A DNA stretch of 64,000 nt from Chitinophaga rhizophila (lineage in GTDB: Bacteria; Bacteroidota; Bacteroidia; Chitinophagales; Chitinophagaceae): NCBI RefSeq assembly GCF_019492185.1, contig NZ_JAICCF010000003.1, positions 682,001 through 746,000 on the forward strand, in the 5' to 3' direction. The position numbers were made by a program, and so were the translations under genes. Shown here piece by piece: positions 55,111 through 63,961 of the stretch. The notes beneath the pieces were generated by a model. The model was not told the origin of the DNA, did no database searches, and saw nothing but the letters and a program-made list of their open reading frames with translations. How positions within the stretch are numbered: position 1 is the stretch's first letter; each line of letters starts with the position of its first letter.

Positions 55111-55437
55111 ATGAATATAGATAACACACAATCACAGATGAGGAAAGGGGTGCTGGAATTTTGCATCCTGTCCATCATCAAGCAAGGAGAGGCTTATCCT
55201 TCAGACATTATCGAAAAAATGAAAGAGGCAAAGCTGGACATCCTGGAGGGCACCCTTTACCCACTTCTTACCCGGTTAAAGAATGCTGAATTGCTTACCT
55301 ACCGATGGGTAGAAAGCAACTCCGGCCCTCCTCGTAAATATTTTTCCATGACCGACAAAGGAGAACTCTTTTACAAGGAACTGGAAGCTACCTGGAACGA
55401 GCTGGCCAATGCAGTAAATCAGCTCACAAACAATTAA
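55111..55437 (+). CDS. PadR-family transcriptional regulator
   Basis: A 108-residue winged-helix repressor with the short PadR layout: MRKGVLEFCILSIIKQGEAYPSDIIEKMKEAKLDILEGTLYPLLTRLKNAELLTYRW, the beta-wing SGPPRKYFSMTDKGE, then a C-terminal dimerisation helix. PadR proteins of this kind usually repress their own operon, here with the PspC gene 45 bases downstream. The upstream TATCTTTA (55035-55042) is one base from the -7 element, and GTATTGTGTATTGCATAGTAG around 55000-55023 might be part of its control site (speculative). Confidence 0.9.
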   Translation: MNIDNTQSQMRKGVLEFCILSIIKQGEAYPSDIIEKMKEAKLDILEGTLYPLLTRLKNAELLTYRWVESNSGPPRKYFSMTDKGELFYKELEATWNELANAVNQLTNN

Positions 55438-55482
55438 CAAAAGACGCCATCCAATAACCAAAACCTAAAATAGAGCAACGAA

Positions 55483-57267
55483 ATGAAAAAGATCATTAAC
55501 ATAAACCTGGCTGGCCGCCTGATCGCTATCGAAGATAGTGCATATGAAATCCTGCGCCAGTACCTGGAAAGCTTGTCGCGGTACTTTGCCCGCGAAGAGG
55601 GTGGGGATGAGATTGTGAGTGATATTGAGAGCCGCATTGCAGAGCTTTTCCTGAATAAGTTGAAAACAACTCATTGTATAACCGACGAGGACGTTCACAC
55701 TGTAAAAGCATCCATGGGTACGCCTGAGCAGTTTGATCAGGCTGAAGAAGGTGGCAAACAGCATGTTCCTCCTAATGACCCGGTAGCTGACTATGTACGT
55801 CCGCGTAAAAGGCTGTACCGCGACCCGGATAGCAAAGTACTCGGCGGTGTATGTGGTGGTCTCGGTGCCTACCTGAATGTAGACCCGGTAGTTTTCCGCA
55901 TCATATTTGCCCTGCTCGCTATCGGTGGCTTCGGTTCCGGTATACTGGTGTATTTCATCCTCTGGGTAGTAACTCCTGAAGCCAACACTGCAGCTGAAAA
56001 GCTGCAGATGCGCGGCGAAAGGGTAGATGTTAATAACATCCGCGCTGCTGTACAGGACGAGATTAACTCAGCCAAAGGCCAGTTCAAGAATATTGGTAAT
56101 GATTTTAAAAATTTTTCGCAGGGCCGCGGAAGGCAAGTTGGTAACGATATAGAGAGAGCATTTCGCAATATATTTCAAGCGTTGGGAAAAGTGCTCCTGT
56201 TACTGACTAAGGGATTCTTCTATTTTCTTGCGGTTGTGATCCTCCTCGCCCTGATCGGTGTTGGTATTGGTATCACCGCATCTTCTGCGGCCCTTTTCCC
56301 TCTTAAAAATCTGGTACTGTCAGGCACTTTACAAAACCTGCTGTTCTGGGGTTCTATCCTGTTCCTGATAGGTATTCCTATCGTAGCACTGATCACCTTC
56401 TTCGTACGCAAAGCTACCGGCATCAAAGAAGCTAACCGCTACGTAGGCTATACGCTCAGTCTGCTCTGGTTCACTGGCCTGATCTGCGCTTTTGCCCTGG
56501 TGGCATCCCTGATTAAGGACTTCAGAGCAGGTGAAAAAATAAAAGAAAATTATGCGCTCGTGCAACCTTCTACCGGAAAGTTAGTCATTAAACAGGCTGA
56601 CGATTATATCGGTATCGATGATATCGACTTCTTCGGGGATGCATTACGCCTTACAGAAGATACCGTTATCATTAACTCAGCAAGAATAAGACTGGAAAAA
56701 AGCGATTCTAATGAGTTTGAAGTGATTGTAGAACGCTACTCCCGCGGCCGCACAATGTCTAAAGCCAGAATGCTTGCCAGCGAAATCCAGTACAAACTGG
56801 TACAACAGGACTCTATCCTTTATGTACCAAGTGGTATATCCATCCCGGTTAATTCCAAATTCAGAGGGCAGCACATCCGCGTGGTAGTGAAGGTGCCTGC
56901 TAATAAAAGAGTGATGATGGACAAAAACCTGGAATACAACAATTCATGGGACTATAATGATGAGGATCAATGGGATAACTGGGGTCGTAATCATGATAGA
57001 GGACATGTAGAGATCAAAATGAATGAAGATGGTTCAGCAGAAGATATGAACCGTCGGCAAGAAACCAACCAGGATAACGAAAACAGGAATTATGAAAACA
57101 AAACTGATTCCCTGGAAAGAAATTACCGCTATAAAGGCGGAAAACAAGAAAATAAGACACCTGTAGAAGATAGCGGCTCCGGCAGTACCCCTGTTGGTAG
57201 AACCAGCGAAGCAGCACTTGATGCTGTAAGTATGATCAGCTACAGTTTATATAAACTCGTTAAGTGA
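55483..57267 (+). CDS. PspC-domain multi-helix membrane protein
   Basis: A 594-residue inner-membrane protein. The N-terminus (about 1-85) is a soluble domain starting KKIININLAGRLIAIEDSAYEILRQYL. A PspC domain (about 107-168, LYRDPDSKVLGGVCGGLGAYLNVDPVVFRIIFALLAI...LYFILW-type helix) follows, then a linker and three more helices (about 244-266, 285-307, 328-348). A periplasmic or cytoplasmic beta-rich part with putative adhesin-like strands (360-480) and a long charged Asn/Asp/Arg-rich tail complete it. PspC senses envelope stress in E. coli. The link with PadR recurs in Bacteroidota; the signal is unknown. Confidence 0.9.
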   Translation: MKKIININLAGRLIAIEDSAYEILRQYLESLSRYFAREEGGDEIVSDIESRIAELFLNKLKTTHCITDEDVHTVKASMGTPEQFDQAEEGGKQHVPPNDPVADYVRPRKRLYRDPDSKVLGGVCGGLGAYLNVDPVVFRIIFALLAIGGFGSGILVYFILWVVTPEANTAAEKLQMRGERVDVNNIRAAVQDEINSAKGQFKNIGNDFKNFSQGRGRQVGNDIERAFRNIFQALGKVLLLLTKGFFYFLAVVILLALIGVGIGITASSAALFPLKNLVLSGTLQNLLFWGSILFLIGIPIVALITFFVRKATGIKEANRYVGYTLSLLWFTGLICAFALVASLIKDFRAGEKIKENYALVQPSTGKLVIKQADDYIGIDDIDFFGDALRLTEDTVIINSARIRLEKSDSNEFEVIVERYSRGRTMSKARMLASEIQYKLVQQDSILYVPSGISIPVNSKFRGQHIRVVVKVPANKRVMMDKNLEYNNSWDYNDEDQWDNWGRNHDRGHVEIKMNEDGSAEDMNRRQETNQDNENRNYENKTDSLERNYRYKGGKQENKTPVEDSGSGSTPVGRTSEAALDAVSMISYSLYKLVK

Positions 57268-57330
57268 TGAGATGGTGTAGTGGAGATTAAACTTTGTCAT
57301 CACAATAAGTTCAATAGTTAAAGAAACACT

Positions 57331-57358
57331 AACCACGGTTTTTACCGTGGTTTTTTCA
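57331..57358 (+). terminator. Terminator of padR-pspC
   Basis: AACCACGGT (57331-57339) and ACCGTGGTT (57344-57352) form a perfect 9-bp stem with loop TTTT, followed by TTTT. Confidence 0.88.
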
Positions 57359-57384
57359 TTATCTCATCTTTTTTCCCGATCCGA

Positions 57385-57416
57385 TTGGCCCCCTCGCGTA
57401 TTAAATCATAATTTTG
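57385..57416 (+). promoter_or_regulatory. feoB: Promoter of feoB
   Basis: TTG (57385-57387), 21 bases, then TAATTTTG (57409-57416): a full Bacteroidota -33/-7 promoter 34 bases before the ATG. No Fur-box palindrome is obvious nearby. Confidence 0.75.
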
Positions 57417-57450
57417 CGTTTTTAAACCGTTCATAAGGAAAGGCTAAGGA

Positions 57451-59586
57451 ATGCAGGCAACAAAAAAAGCTACGATCAATATCGCGTTGGTAGGTAATCC
57501 GAATAGTGGGAAAAGTTCGCTCTTTAATGCGCTGACAGGTCTGAACCAGAAAGTGAGCAACTTTCCGGGGGTGACTGTAGATAAGAAAACAGGCGCTTCG
57601 ACCATTTCTCCGAATCTCCAGGCGAATATTATTGACCTGCCAGGCACCTATAGCCTGTATCCTAAAAGTGCGGATGAATTTGTCACCTATGACGTGCTGG
57701 TAAATCCTGCCGGCGATGAACACCCGGATATGATCCTCATCATAGCCGATGCCTCCAACCTGAAACGTAACCTGCTCTTCTGTTCCCAGATCATGGATCT
57801 GAAAATACCGGTGATTATCGGACTGACCATGATGGACATTGCCCGTAAAAAAGGTGTTGAAATAGATGAAGCCGGCCTCGAAAGAGAACTGGGGGTACCA
57901 GTGGTAACCATCAATCCACGGAAAAACAAGGGTATTACTGAACTGAAAAAGATGATTGACCTGGTGGCAAAGGAGAAACAGTCCGTAACCCCAAGAGATT
58001 TCATTGATAGTCAGTCGCTTGCGCCAGAAGTTGTCCAGGAAATCAAGAAATATGTACAGGTGAAAAGCGATTATGCAGCTTTGCATATCGCGGTTAACCA
58101 TCATGAACTGCCGTTTCTCAACGGCGGTCAGCAGCTTGCCATCAGTAACTCGCTCCAACTGCACCAGTTCAACAAAACGAAGGTACAGGCAGAAGAGATC
58201 ATGCAGCGTTACGGAAGGATTAAGCATATCATGAAGAATACTGTGGTAGAAGCAGATCCTTTACAGAAACAGTTGCAGACAGAAAAGCTTGATAATCTGT
58301 TGTTACACCGCTTCTGGGGATATGTGATTCTGCTTGGAATCATGTTTTTCATGTTCCAGAGCCTTTTCTGGCTGGCGTCCTTCCCAATGGACTGGATAGA
58401 AGCCGGATTTGGAGCCTTAAGTGGTTGGTTAACAGATGTGTTGCCTGCTAACCAGCTCACAGACATCCTGGTGAATGGGGTAATTGCCGGTCTGGGAGGT
58501 ATAGCCGTATTTGTGCCGCAGATCATGATCCTGTTTGCATTTATCACCCTACTGGAAGATACGGGTTATATGGCCAGGATCAGTTTCCTGACAGACAGGC
58601 TGATGCGTCAGGTAGGTCTGAACGGGAAGTCGGTAATGCCACTGATTAGCGGAGTAGCTTGCGCCGTACCCGCTATTATGGCTACCAGGAATATTGAGAA
58701 CAGGAAAGAACGCCTTATCACGATCCTGATTACCCCACTTATGAGCTGTTCTGCCCGCCTGCCGATATATACAGTAATGATTGCGCTGGTAATTCCTAAT
58801 AAACCGGTGCTGGGCTTCCTTAACCTGCAGGGGCTTGTCATGATGGGACTGTATCTGTTAGGCTTTGTAATGGCCCTGTTGATTGCAGCAATACTGAAGT
58901 TATTCATCTCAATAAAGGAAAAGAGCTATTTTATCATGGAACTGCCGGTGTACCGTGCTCCCCGCTGGGCTAATGTCGGTACTACCATGGCACAGAAAGC
59001 CAAGATCTTCATCACGGATGCCGGTAAGGTGATTATGGTGATATCTATTGCGCTGTGGTTCCTGGCATCTTTTGGTCCTAAAGAAAGGATGGCAAAAGTG
59101 ACCGCTCAGTATGAGCAGATGAAGGCCGCCAACCCGGATCAGGCAGAAGAGCTGGACGCACAATATCAGTCAGACAAACTCTCTAATTCCTATGCCGGTG
59201 TGCTGGGACATGCCATTGAACCAGTGATCCGCCCCCTGGGTTATGACTGGAAGATTGGTATTGCATTAATCACCTCATTTGCTGCCCGTGAGGTATTCGT
59301 TGGTACGATGGCTACACTATATAGTGTAGGAGAAGCGGCAGGAGAGGAAGATGCTACTTTGAGAGAAAAAATGCATAGCGCTACCTGGAAAGATGGTAGC
59401 CCGGTGTATACCCTTGCATCCGGCGTATCGCTTATGTTATTCTATGCGTTTGCTATGCAATGTATGAGTACCCTTGCTATTGTAAAAAGAGAGACAAAAT
59501 CCTGGAAAATGCCCGCTATACAGTTCGCTTATATGACAGTACTGGCTTATGTTTCAGGGCTGATTGCATTTCAGTTGCTGAATTAG
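57451..59586 (+). CDS. feoB: Ferrous iron transport protein B
   Basis: A 711-residue inner-membrane Fe2+ permease with an N-terminal G domain. G1 is GNPNSGKSS (15-23), G2 includes FPGVTVDKKTG, G3 is DLPGTYSL (from 62), and the G4 position reads LTMMD near residue 130 where most FeoB proteins have NxxD, so guanine specificity may be weak or different. The membrane part has about eight helices with the two Gate motifs (SGVACAVPAIMATR and ITSFAAREVFVGTMATLYS). FeoA is encoded 40 kb away; no FeoC. The gene has its own promoter. Confidence 0.96.
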   Translation: MQATKKATINIALVGNPNSGKSSLFNALTGLNQKVSNFPGVTVDKKTGASTISPNLQANIIDLPGTYSLYPKSADEFVTYDVLVNPAGDEHPDMILIIADASNLKRNLLFCSQIMDLKIPVIIGLTMMDIARKKGVEIDEAGLERELGVPVVTINPRKNKGITELKKMIDLVAKEKQSVTPRDFIDSQSLAPEVVQEIKKYVQVKSDYAALHIAVNHHELPFLNGGQQLAISNSLQLHQFNKTKVQAEEIMQRYGRIKHIMKNTVVEADPLQKQLQTEKLDNLLLHRFWGYVILLGIMFFMFQSLFWLASFPMDWIEAGFGALSGWLTDVLPANQLTDILVNGVIAGLGGIAVFVPQIMILFAFITLLEDTGYMARISFLTDRLMRQVGLNGKSVMPLISGVACAVPAIMATRNIENRKERLITILITPLMSCSARLPIYTVMIALVIPNKPVLGFLNLQGLVMMGLYLLGFVMALLIAAILKLFISIKEKSYFIMELPVYRAPRWANVGTTMAQKAKIFITDAGKVIMVISIALWFLASFGPKERMAKVTAQYEQMKAANPDQAEELDAQYQSDKLSNSYAGVLGHAIEPVIRPLGYDWKIGIALITSFAAREVFVGTMATLYSVGEAAGEEDATLREKMHSATWKDGSPVYTLASGVSLMLFYAFAMQCMSTLAIVKRETKSWKMPAIQFAYMTVLAYVSGLIAFQLLN

Positions 59587-59613
59587 TCTCACCGCTGCTC
59601 CATGCGCAGCGAA

Positions 59614-59648
59614 ATACCGTATATTGCATTATAACAAGGTTACGGTAT
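59614..59648 (+). promoter_or_regulatory. Inverted repeat overlapping the M28 peptidase start codon
   Basis: ATACCGTA (59614-59621) and TACGGTAT (59641-59648) are perfect 8-bp arms with a 19-nt spacer; the right arm covers the first two bases of the ATG (59647). It could fold into a leader hairpin over the start or bind a dimeric regulator. Confidence 0.4.
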
Positions 59649-60552
59649 GAAAATATTCATCCATATTTTGCTGTTACTGGTGGCAGTAGCTACCAGGGCG
59701 CAATCCACATTGGATTCTTCGCAGTTAATTAAAGATATTCAAACCCTTTCTTCTGATAAATATGAAGGGAGGATGGCCGGCAGCCGTGGCAGCCGGCAGG
59801 CACAGTTTTACCTTATATCCCGGTTCCGGGAGATTGGGTTACAACCGTACCATAATACCTTTGAATATCCCTTCTATTTCCAGCATGGTGCCAAGCAGAT
59901 TATGGGTACCAACCTTTTTGGTTTCATTAAGGGGAAGTCTGACGCAGTGATTGTAATTACAGCACACTATGACCACCTGGGTATTGCCGCAAATACTGGG
60001 GGAAAAGATAGTATTTACAATGGGGCAGATGATAACGCTTCCGGTGTTGGTGGCCTGCTGGCACTGATGGCTTATTATAAGCAACATCAACCCCAGCACA
60101 CGCTGATTTTTGCTGCGCTGGATGGCGAAGAAGAAGGGCTTCAGGGCGCTAAGGCATTATTGAAGCAGCCACCGGTACCTGTTGAGAAAATAAGGTTGAA
60201 TATCAATATGGATATGATAGGCCGCAATGCAAAGAATGAATTGTATGTATGCGGACTGGCACAGTTCCCCGAATTGAAGCCTTATGTAGATGCAGCAGTG
60301 GCTACCGGCGGACAGGTAAAGCTGTTATCAGGGCACGACAGAAAGGAAGAAGGTGCAGGTAACTGGCTGAATCAGAGCGACCATTATGAGTTTTATAAAC
60401 TAAAGATTCCCTTCCTGTACTTCGGAGTGGAAGACCACCCGGACTATCATCAGCTATCAGATGAGTTTTCCCGTATAGAACCTGCGTTTTATCACCAGGC
60501 CGTATTGAAGGTCCTACGCGTGGTGGAATCTGCGGATAAGGGTATTAAGTAG
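59647..60552 (+). CDS. Secreted M28-family zinc aminopeptidase
   Basis: A 301-residue exported metallopeptidase. A signal peptide (IHILLLLVAVATRAQ) cleaves near residue 19. The di-zinc ligands fall in order: His in TAHYDHLG, bridging Asp in NGADDNASG, catalytic Glu pair in LDGEEEGLQG, Asp in NMDMIGR, and His near EDHPDYH. It releases N-terminal amino acids from peptides in the periplasm or outside. It overlaps the convergent DUF922 gene by 61 bases. Confidence 0.94.
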   Translation: MKIFIHILLLLVAVATRAQSTLDSSQLIKDIQTLSSDKYEGRMAGSRGSRQAQFYLISRFREIGLQPYHNTFEYPFYFQHGAKQIMGTNLFGFIKGKSDAVIVITAHYDHLGIAANTGGKDSIYNGADDNASGVGGLLALMAYYKQHQPQHTLIFAALDGEEEGLQGAKALLKQPPVPVEKIRLNINMDMIGRNAKNELYVCGLAQFPELKPYVDAAVATGGQVKLLSGHDRKEEGAGNWLNQSDHYEFYKLKIPFLYFGVEDHPDYHQLSDEFSRIEPAFYHQAVLKVLRVVESADKGIK

Positions 60553-61166
60553 CGGGTAAGCGCGTCTTCGAGCGTCAGTGTTGCAAGCGCTTCACCAACA
60601 GAGCGTTTCCAGTTTTTCTGAGCTGCGGGGTCTAGTCCATGATTTGTTTCCCTGTCATAAGCTTCCTGTAATTTATTCATTTCCCTGAATGACTCAATGT
60701 ATTGATACTGAATGATGCTGTCAAAATCTTCAGCAGTCAGTTCCATTGCTCTGATCCTTTGCTGAAAGCGGAGTGCTACCAGCCATGTGATATCAAAATG
60801 GATCTGCTCATGTTCCAGTGCATAGCTGTCTCTGGCGAATGATTTTACCCAGGAAGCGCTTTTTATGAAGAACACCTGTAAGGTCAGGTTAATCTGTAAA
60901 GTGTCTTTTTTTAGCAGGCTGCTGCCTTCGTAGGCGAAGCTGGTATAAGATACGGCAGCACTCGGACCGCGTAGGGGAGGCGTAGCTTTGAAATCAGTCC
61001 ATTGCAGTTTCCGGTGGGGTTGGTAGAAAAGGCTGTCAGAAGCAGGATCTTCGGGACGGCGGTCTGGCTTGAAGACAACTTTAATGACGGTAACAGGGCG
61101 TTTATCCGCCGGTTGATCCGCGGGGAAGAATAAGCTACACCATATGAAATGCAGGAATAAAAACAT
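60492..61166 (-). CDS. DUF922-family putative secreted zinc protease
   Basis: A 224-residue protein with a hydrophobic N-terminus (LFLHFIWCSLFF) acting as a signal. DUF922 features are LQWTDFKATPP near residue 55 and ALEHEQIHFDI near 117, holding HEQIH, an HExxH zinc-protease motif. The last 20 codons overlap the M28 gene on the other strand. No substrate known. Divergent from paaA over 64 bases. Confidence 0.85.
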   Translation of the reverse strand: MFLFLHFIWCSLFFPADQPADKRPVTVIKVVFKPDRRPEDPASDSLFYQPHRKLQWTDFKATPPLRGPSAAVSYTSFAYEGSSLLKKDTLQINLTLQVFFIKSASWVKSFARDSYALEHEQIHFDITWLVALRFQQRIRAMELTAEDFDSIIQYQYIESFREMNKLQEAYDRETNHGLDPAAQKNWKRSVGEALATLTLEDALTRYLIPLSADSTTRRTFNTAW

Positions 61167-61230
61167 AGCGCCCGTTCAGCTTTAAAGGTACATTTTTTCG
61201 TAACTTACAATCTACCAAAACAATCGCACT

Positions 61231-62235
61231 ATGTACGGTGGCGGATATATTTATGAAGATTCCGGCAGGTCGCGTCAGCAGGAAGAACAACTGCAGGACG
61301 ACCCTGTTAAGCTGGCAGCTTTTGAAGCGCGTATTGCCAGAGGGGAGAAAATTGAGCCCGGCGACTGGATGCCGGTAGAATATCGCAGACAGCTGATCCG
61401 GTTGATAGAACAGCATGCACATTCCGAGATTATAGGCGCTTTGCCTGAAGGTACCTGGATAACCCGGGCACCGGGGTTTAAGCGTAAGCTGGCGTTGATT
61501 GCCAAGGTACAGGATGAGATAGGTCATGGCCAGCTGCTATACAATGCAGCAGAAACACTGGGCAAGTCCAGGGAAGCCATGATCAATGACCTGTTAAGTG
61601 GTAAATCCAAGTACTCCAATGTATTTAACTATCCGGCAGAGACCTGGGCGGATGTTACAGTCATTGGTTTCCTGATCGATGCTGCCGCGATCGTTAACCA
61701 GGTGGCTAATGCGAAGGGGTCTTATGGTCCTTATTGCAGAGCATTGGAAAGAATCTGTTACGAAGAGAGCTTCCACCTGAAGCAGGGGCATGATGCATTT
61801 ATCGAACTGGCTACCGGGACAGCTGCACAAAAAGCTATGCTGCAGGATGCATTGAATCGCTGGTGGCAGCCAATTATGCATTTCTTTGGTCCGCCGGACA
61901 AAGTATCCAGCCATAGCGAAAAGCTGATGCAATGGAAGGTGAAAATGGCCAGCAATGATGACATGCGCAACCAGTTCCTGGAAGCATATGTTCCTAAGAT
62001 ATGGGAGTTGGGCCTGACACTACCGGATACTTTGCTGAAGAAAAATCAGGAAACCGGTAAATGGGAGTATTCAGATCCGGACTGGGACCTGTTTTTTGAA
62101 GTGATCAAAGGCAATGGACCTTGTAATAAGGAGAGGCTGAATGTGCGTAAATGGGCAGAAGAGCATGGTAGCTGGATCAGGAAGGCGCTGATGCGCGAGG
62201 AAGAAAGGGAGCGTACAGCATTGCCGGTAGCCTAG
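61231..62235 (+). CDS. paaA: Phenylacetyl-CoA epoxidase subunit A
   Basis: Catalytic di-iron subunit (334 residues) of the 1,2-phenylacetyl-CoA epoxidase. Iron ligands occur in the ferritin-like order, with ExxH motifs in KVQDEIGHGQLLYN and CYEESFHLKQGHDAF. It opens the aerobic phenylacetate degradation cluster: paaA, paaB, paaC and paaD follow with short gaps. The substrate requires paaK-made phenylacetyl-CoA; paaK, paaE and the downstream genes are not in view. Confidence 0.96.
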   Translation: MYGGGYIYEDSGRSRQQEEQLQDDPVKLAAFEARIARGEKIEPGDWMPVEYRRQLIRLIEQHAHSEIIGALPEGTWITRAPGFKRKLALIAKVQDEIGHGQLLYNAAETLGKSREAMINDLLSGKSKYSNVFNYPAETWADVTVIGFLIDAAAIVNQVANAKGSYGPYCRALERICYEESFHLKQGHDAFIELATGTAAQKAMLQDALNRWWQPIMHFFGPPDKVSSHSEKLMQWKVKMASNDDMRNQFLEAYVPKIWELGLTLPDTLLKKNQETGKWEYSDPDWDLFFEVIKGNGPCNKERLNVRKWAEEHGSWIRKALMREEERERTALPVA

Positions 62236-62295
62236 AAAAGTAATTAGTAATCAGATTGTTTCCCCGGAGATATTAGAAAGTAAGTACCACGTTTT

Positions 62296-62664
62296 ATGAA
62301 TGAATCACTGGATCCACGTGTTAACCGGCTACGGTTAAATAATAGTGACGGCTCCTTCTCAGTAGAGGAAGGGGAAAACTGGAATGTATTTGAAGTCTTT
62401 CACCAGGAAAAAAGAGGCGCTCATCATGAGCATGTAGGTTGTGTACATGCACCTGACGCTAATCTTGCATTGATTTTTGCCAAAGAACAATTTGGCCGCA
62501 GGAAGAAATGTGTAAATCTATGGGTTGTGCGTAGTGCAGATATACTTGCATTCGACCTGGAAGATGAAGACATGTTTGCCAACAACCCGGACAAAACATA
62601 CCGGGATGCCAGCGGATTTAAAGTAATGGACAAGATCAACAAATTTAAAGCACAGTCAAAATAG
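62296..62664 (+). CDS. paaB: Phenylacetyl-CoA epoxidase subunit B
   Basis: A 122-residue subunit that bridges the PaaAC heterodimers in the epoxidase complex. Recognised by NVFEVFHQEKRGAHHEHVGCVHAPDANLALIFAKEQFGRR and SLWVV-type NLWVVRSADI. No catalytic residues of its own. 60 bases after paaA and 15 before paaC. Confidence 0.93.
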   Translation: MNESLDPRVNRLRLNNSDGSFSVEEGENWNVFEVFHQEKRGAHHEHVGCVHAPDANLALIFAKEQFGRRKKCVNLWVVRSADILAFDLEDEDMFANNPDKTYRDASGFKVMDKINKFKAQSK

Positions 62665-62679
62665 CGCCACCATATCCCA

Positions 62680-63435
62680 ATGCAAATACAACAAGCATTA
62701 CCCGAATTACTTATCAAGATAGCAGATGATGAGTTAATAATAGGACATCGTAACTCAGAATGGACTGGTTTAGGCCCGGTGATGGAAGAAGATATTGCTT
62801 TCTCTTCCATGGCACAGGACAAGATTGGACATGCCTGGGCTATTTACCGCATCCTGCAGGAGCATTTTGAAGGCCAGGATCCTGATCAGTTTGCATTTAT
62901 GCGAGATGCAGCTGCCTATAAGTGTTGCCATCTGGTTGAAATGCCTATAGGGGCATATGAGTTCAGCCTGATGCGTCATTTTCTGTTTGATCATGCAGAG
63001 ACGGCGCGATACCAGTCATTTTCACAAAGTAGCTTTACCCCGTTGCAGCAGCTGGCCGGTAAGATTAAAGGTGAACTGAAATATCATACGCTGCATGCTG
63101 ATGCATGGATACTACAGCTGTGTAAGGCCGGAGAGGAAAGCCGGCAACGAATGCAGGGAGCGCTTGATGATTGTTTCCAGCTCGCTGGCGGAATTTTTGA
63201 ACCTGGAAAAGAGGAAGCGTTGCTGATCAGCGAGAATATATATCCGGGCGAGCAGGCATTATATCAGCAGTGGCTGAGTACAATATCACCCGTTATAGAG
63301 AAAGCGGGTCTTATTATGCCCCAGATGACCGCCCCGGTTTATGGCGGCCGCCAAGGACAGCATACCCAATATCTGCAACAATTGTTAAACGAAATGGGAG
63401 AAGTTTTCCGGTTAGATCCGGAAGCTACCTGGTAG
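62680..63435 (+). CDS. paaC: Phenylacetyl-CoA epoxidase subunit C
   Basis: A 251-residue structural ferritin-like partner of PaaA. DDELIIGHRNSEWTGLGPVMEEDIAFSSMAQDKIGHAWAIYRIL matches PaaC, which keeps the fold but lost the iron site in characterised members. Helical throughout. PaaAC is the catalytic core. It runs into paaD after 12 bases. Confidence 0.94.
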   Translation: MQIQQALPELLIKIADDELIIGHRNSEWTGLGPVMEEDIAFSSMAQDKIGHAWAIYRILQEHFEGQDPDQFAFMRDAAAYKCCHLVEMPIGAYEFSLMRHFLFDHAETARYQSFSQSSFTPLQQLAGKIKGELKYHTLHADAWILQLCKAGEESRQRMQGALDDCFQLAGGIFEPGKEEALLISENIYPGEQALYQQWLSTISPVIEKAGLIMPQMTAPVYGGRQGQHTQYLQQLLNEMGEVFRLDPEATW

Positions 63436-63447
63436 AAAAACAAGATT

Positions 63448-63939
63448 ATGCAAACAATCACAACACTACAGGCAGTCTATAATGCCCTCGACCATGTTAA
63501 GGATCCTGAAATCCCTGTATTAAGTGTTCTTGAACTGGGGATGATTACAGATGTGAGAATAGATCTGGAAGGGGTACATATCAAGATGATTCCTACCTTT
63601 TCTGCTTGTCCGGCCATCAACGTTATTAAGGAAAATATTACCAATGCAGTGGAAAGAGAGCTGCAAATGCCGGCATTTGTCACAGTTGATAAAGAGGTAA
63701 ACTGGAATAGTAACAGGTTGACAGAGAGTGCAAAAGAGAAATTACGTAACTACGGTATTGCTCCTCCGGCAAGGCATGAAGGGGAAGTAAATCTGGATAT
63801 GCTGATAAAAGCTGATTGTCCGCATTGTGGCAGTGAGAACACTTATTTACGATCGCCTTTTGGCTCTGCACTATGCAGAGCATTGCATGTTTGCAGGCAA
63901 TGTGGGATGATGTTTGAGCAGTTCAAGCCGCTCTCATAA
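63448..63939 (+). CDS. paaD: PaaD-like DUF59 protein, epoxidase maturation factor
   Basis: A 163-residue protein: an N-terminal MIP18/DUF59 domain (ALDHVKDPEIPVLSVLELGMITDVRID, TFSACPAINVIKENI) and a C-terminal zinc ribbon (CPHCGSENTYLRSPFGSALCRALHVCRQC). PaaD is thought to help insert or repair the iron cofactor of the epoxidase reductase or core. The last gene of the visible paa run; a palindrome overlaps its stop. Confidence 0.94.
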   Translation: MQTITTLQAVYNALDHVKDPEIPVLSVLELGMITDVRIDLEGVHIKMIPTFSACPAINVIKENITNAVERELQMPAFVTVDKEVNWNSNRLTESAKEKLRNYGIAPPARHEGEVNLDMLIKADCPHCGSENTYLRSPFGSALCRALHVCRQCGMMFEQFKPLS

Positions 63940-63961
63940 GGACATATATATATATGTCCTT
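63938..63961. terminator. AT-rich palindrome at the end of paaD
   Basis: A 24-bp perfect palindrome (AAGGACATATAT and its complement) begins within the paaD stop codon. The T-tract after it is weak (TTATTATT). It may end the paaABCD transcript, putting paaE elsewhere or under a separate promoter. Confidence 0.55.
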
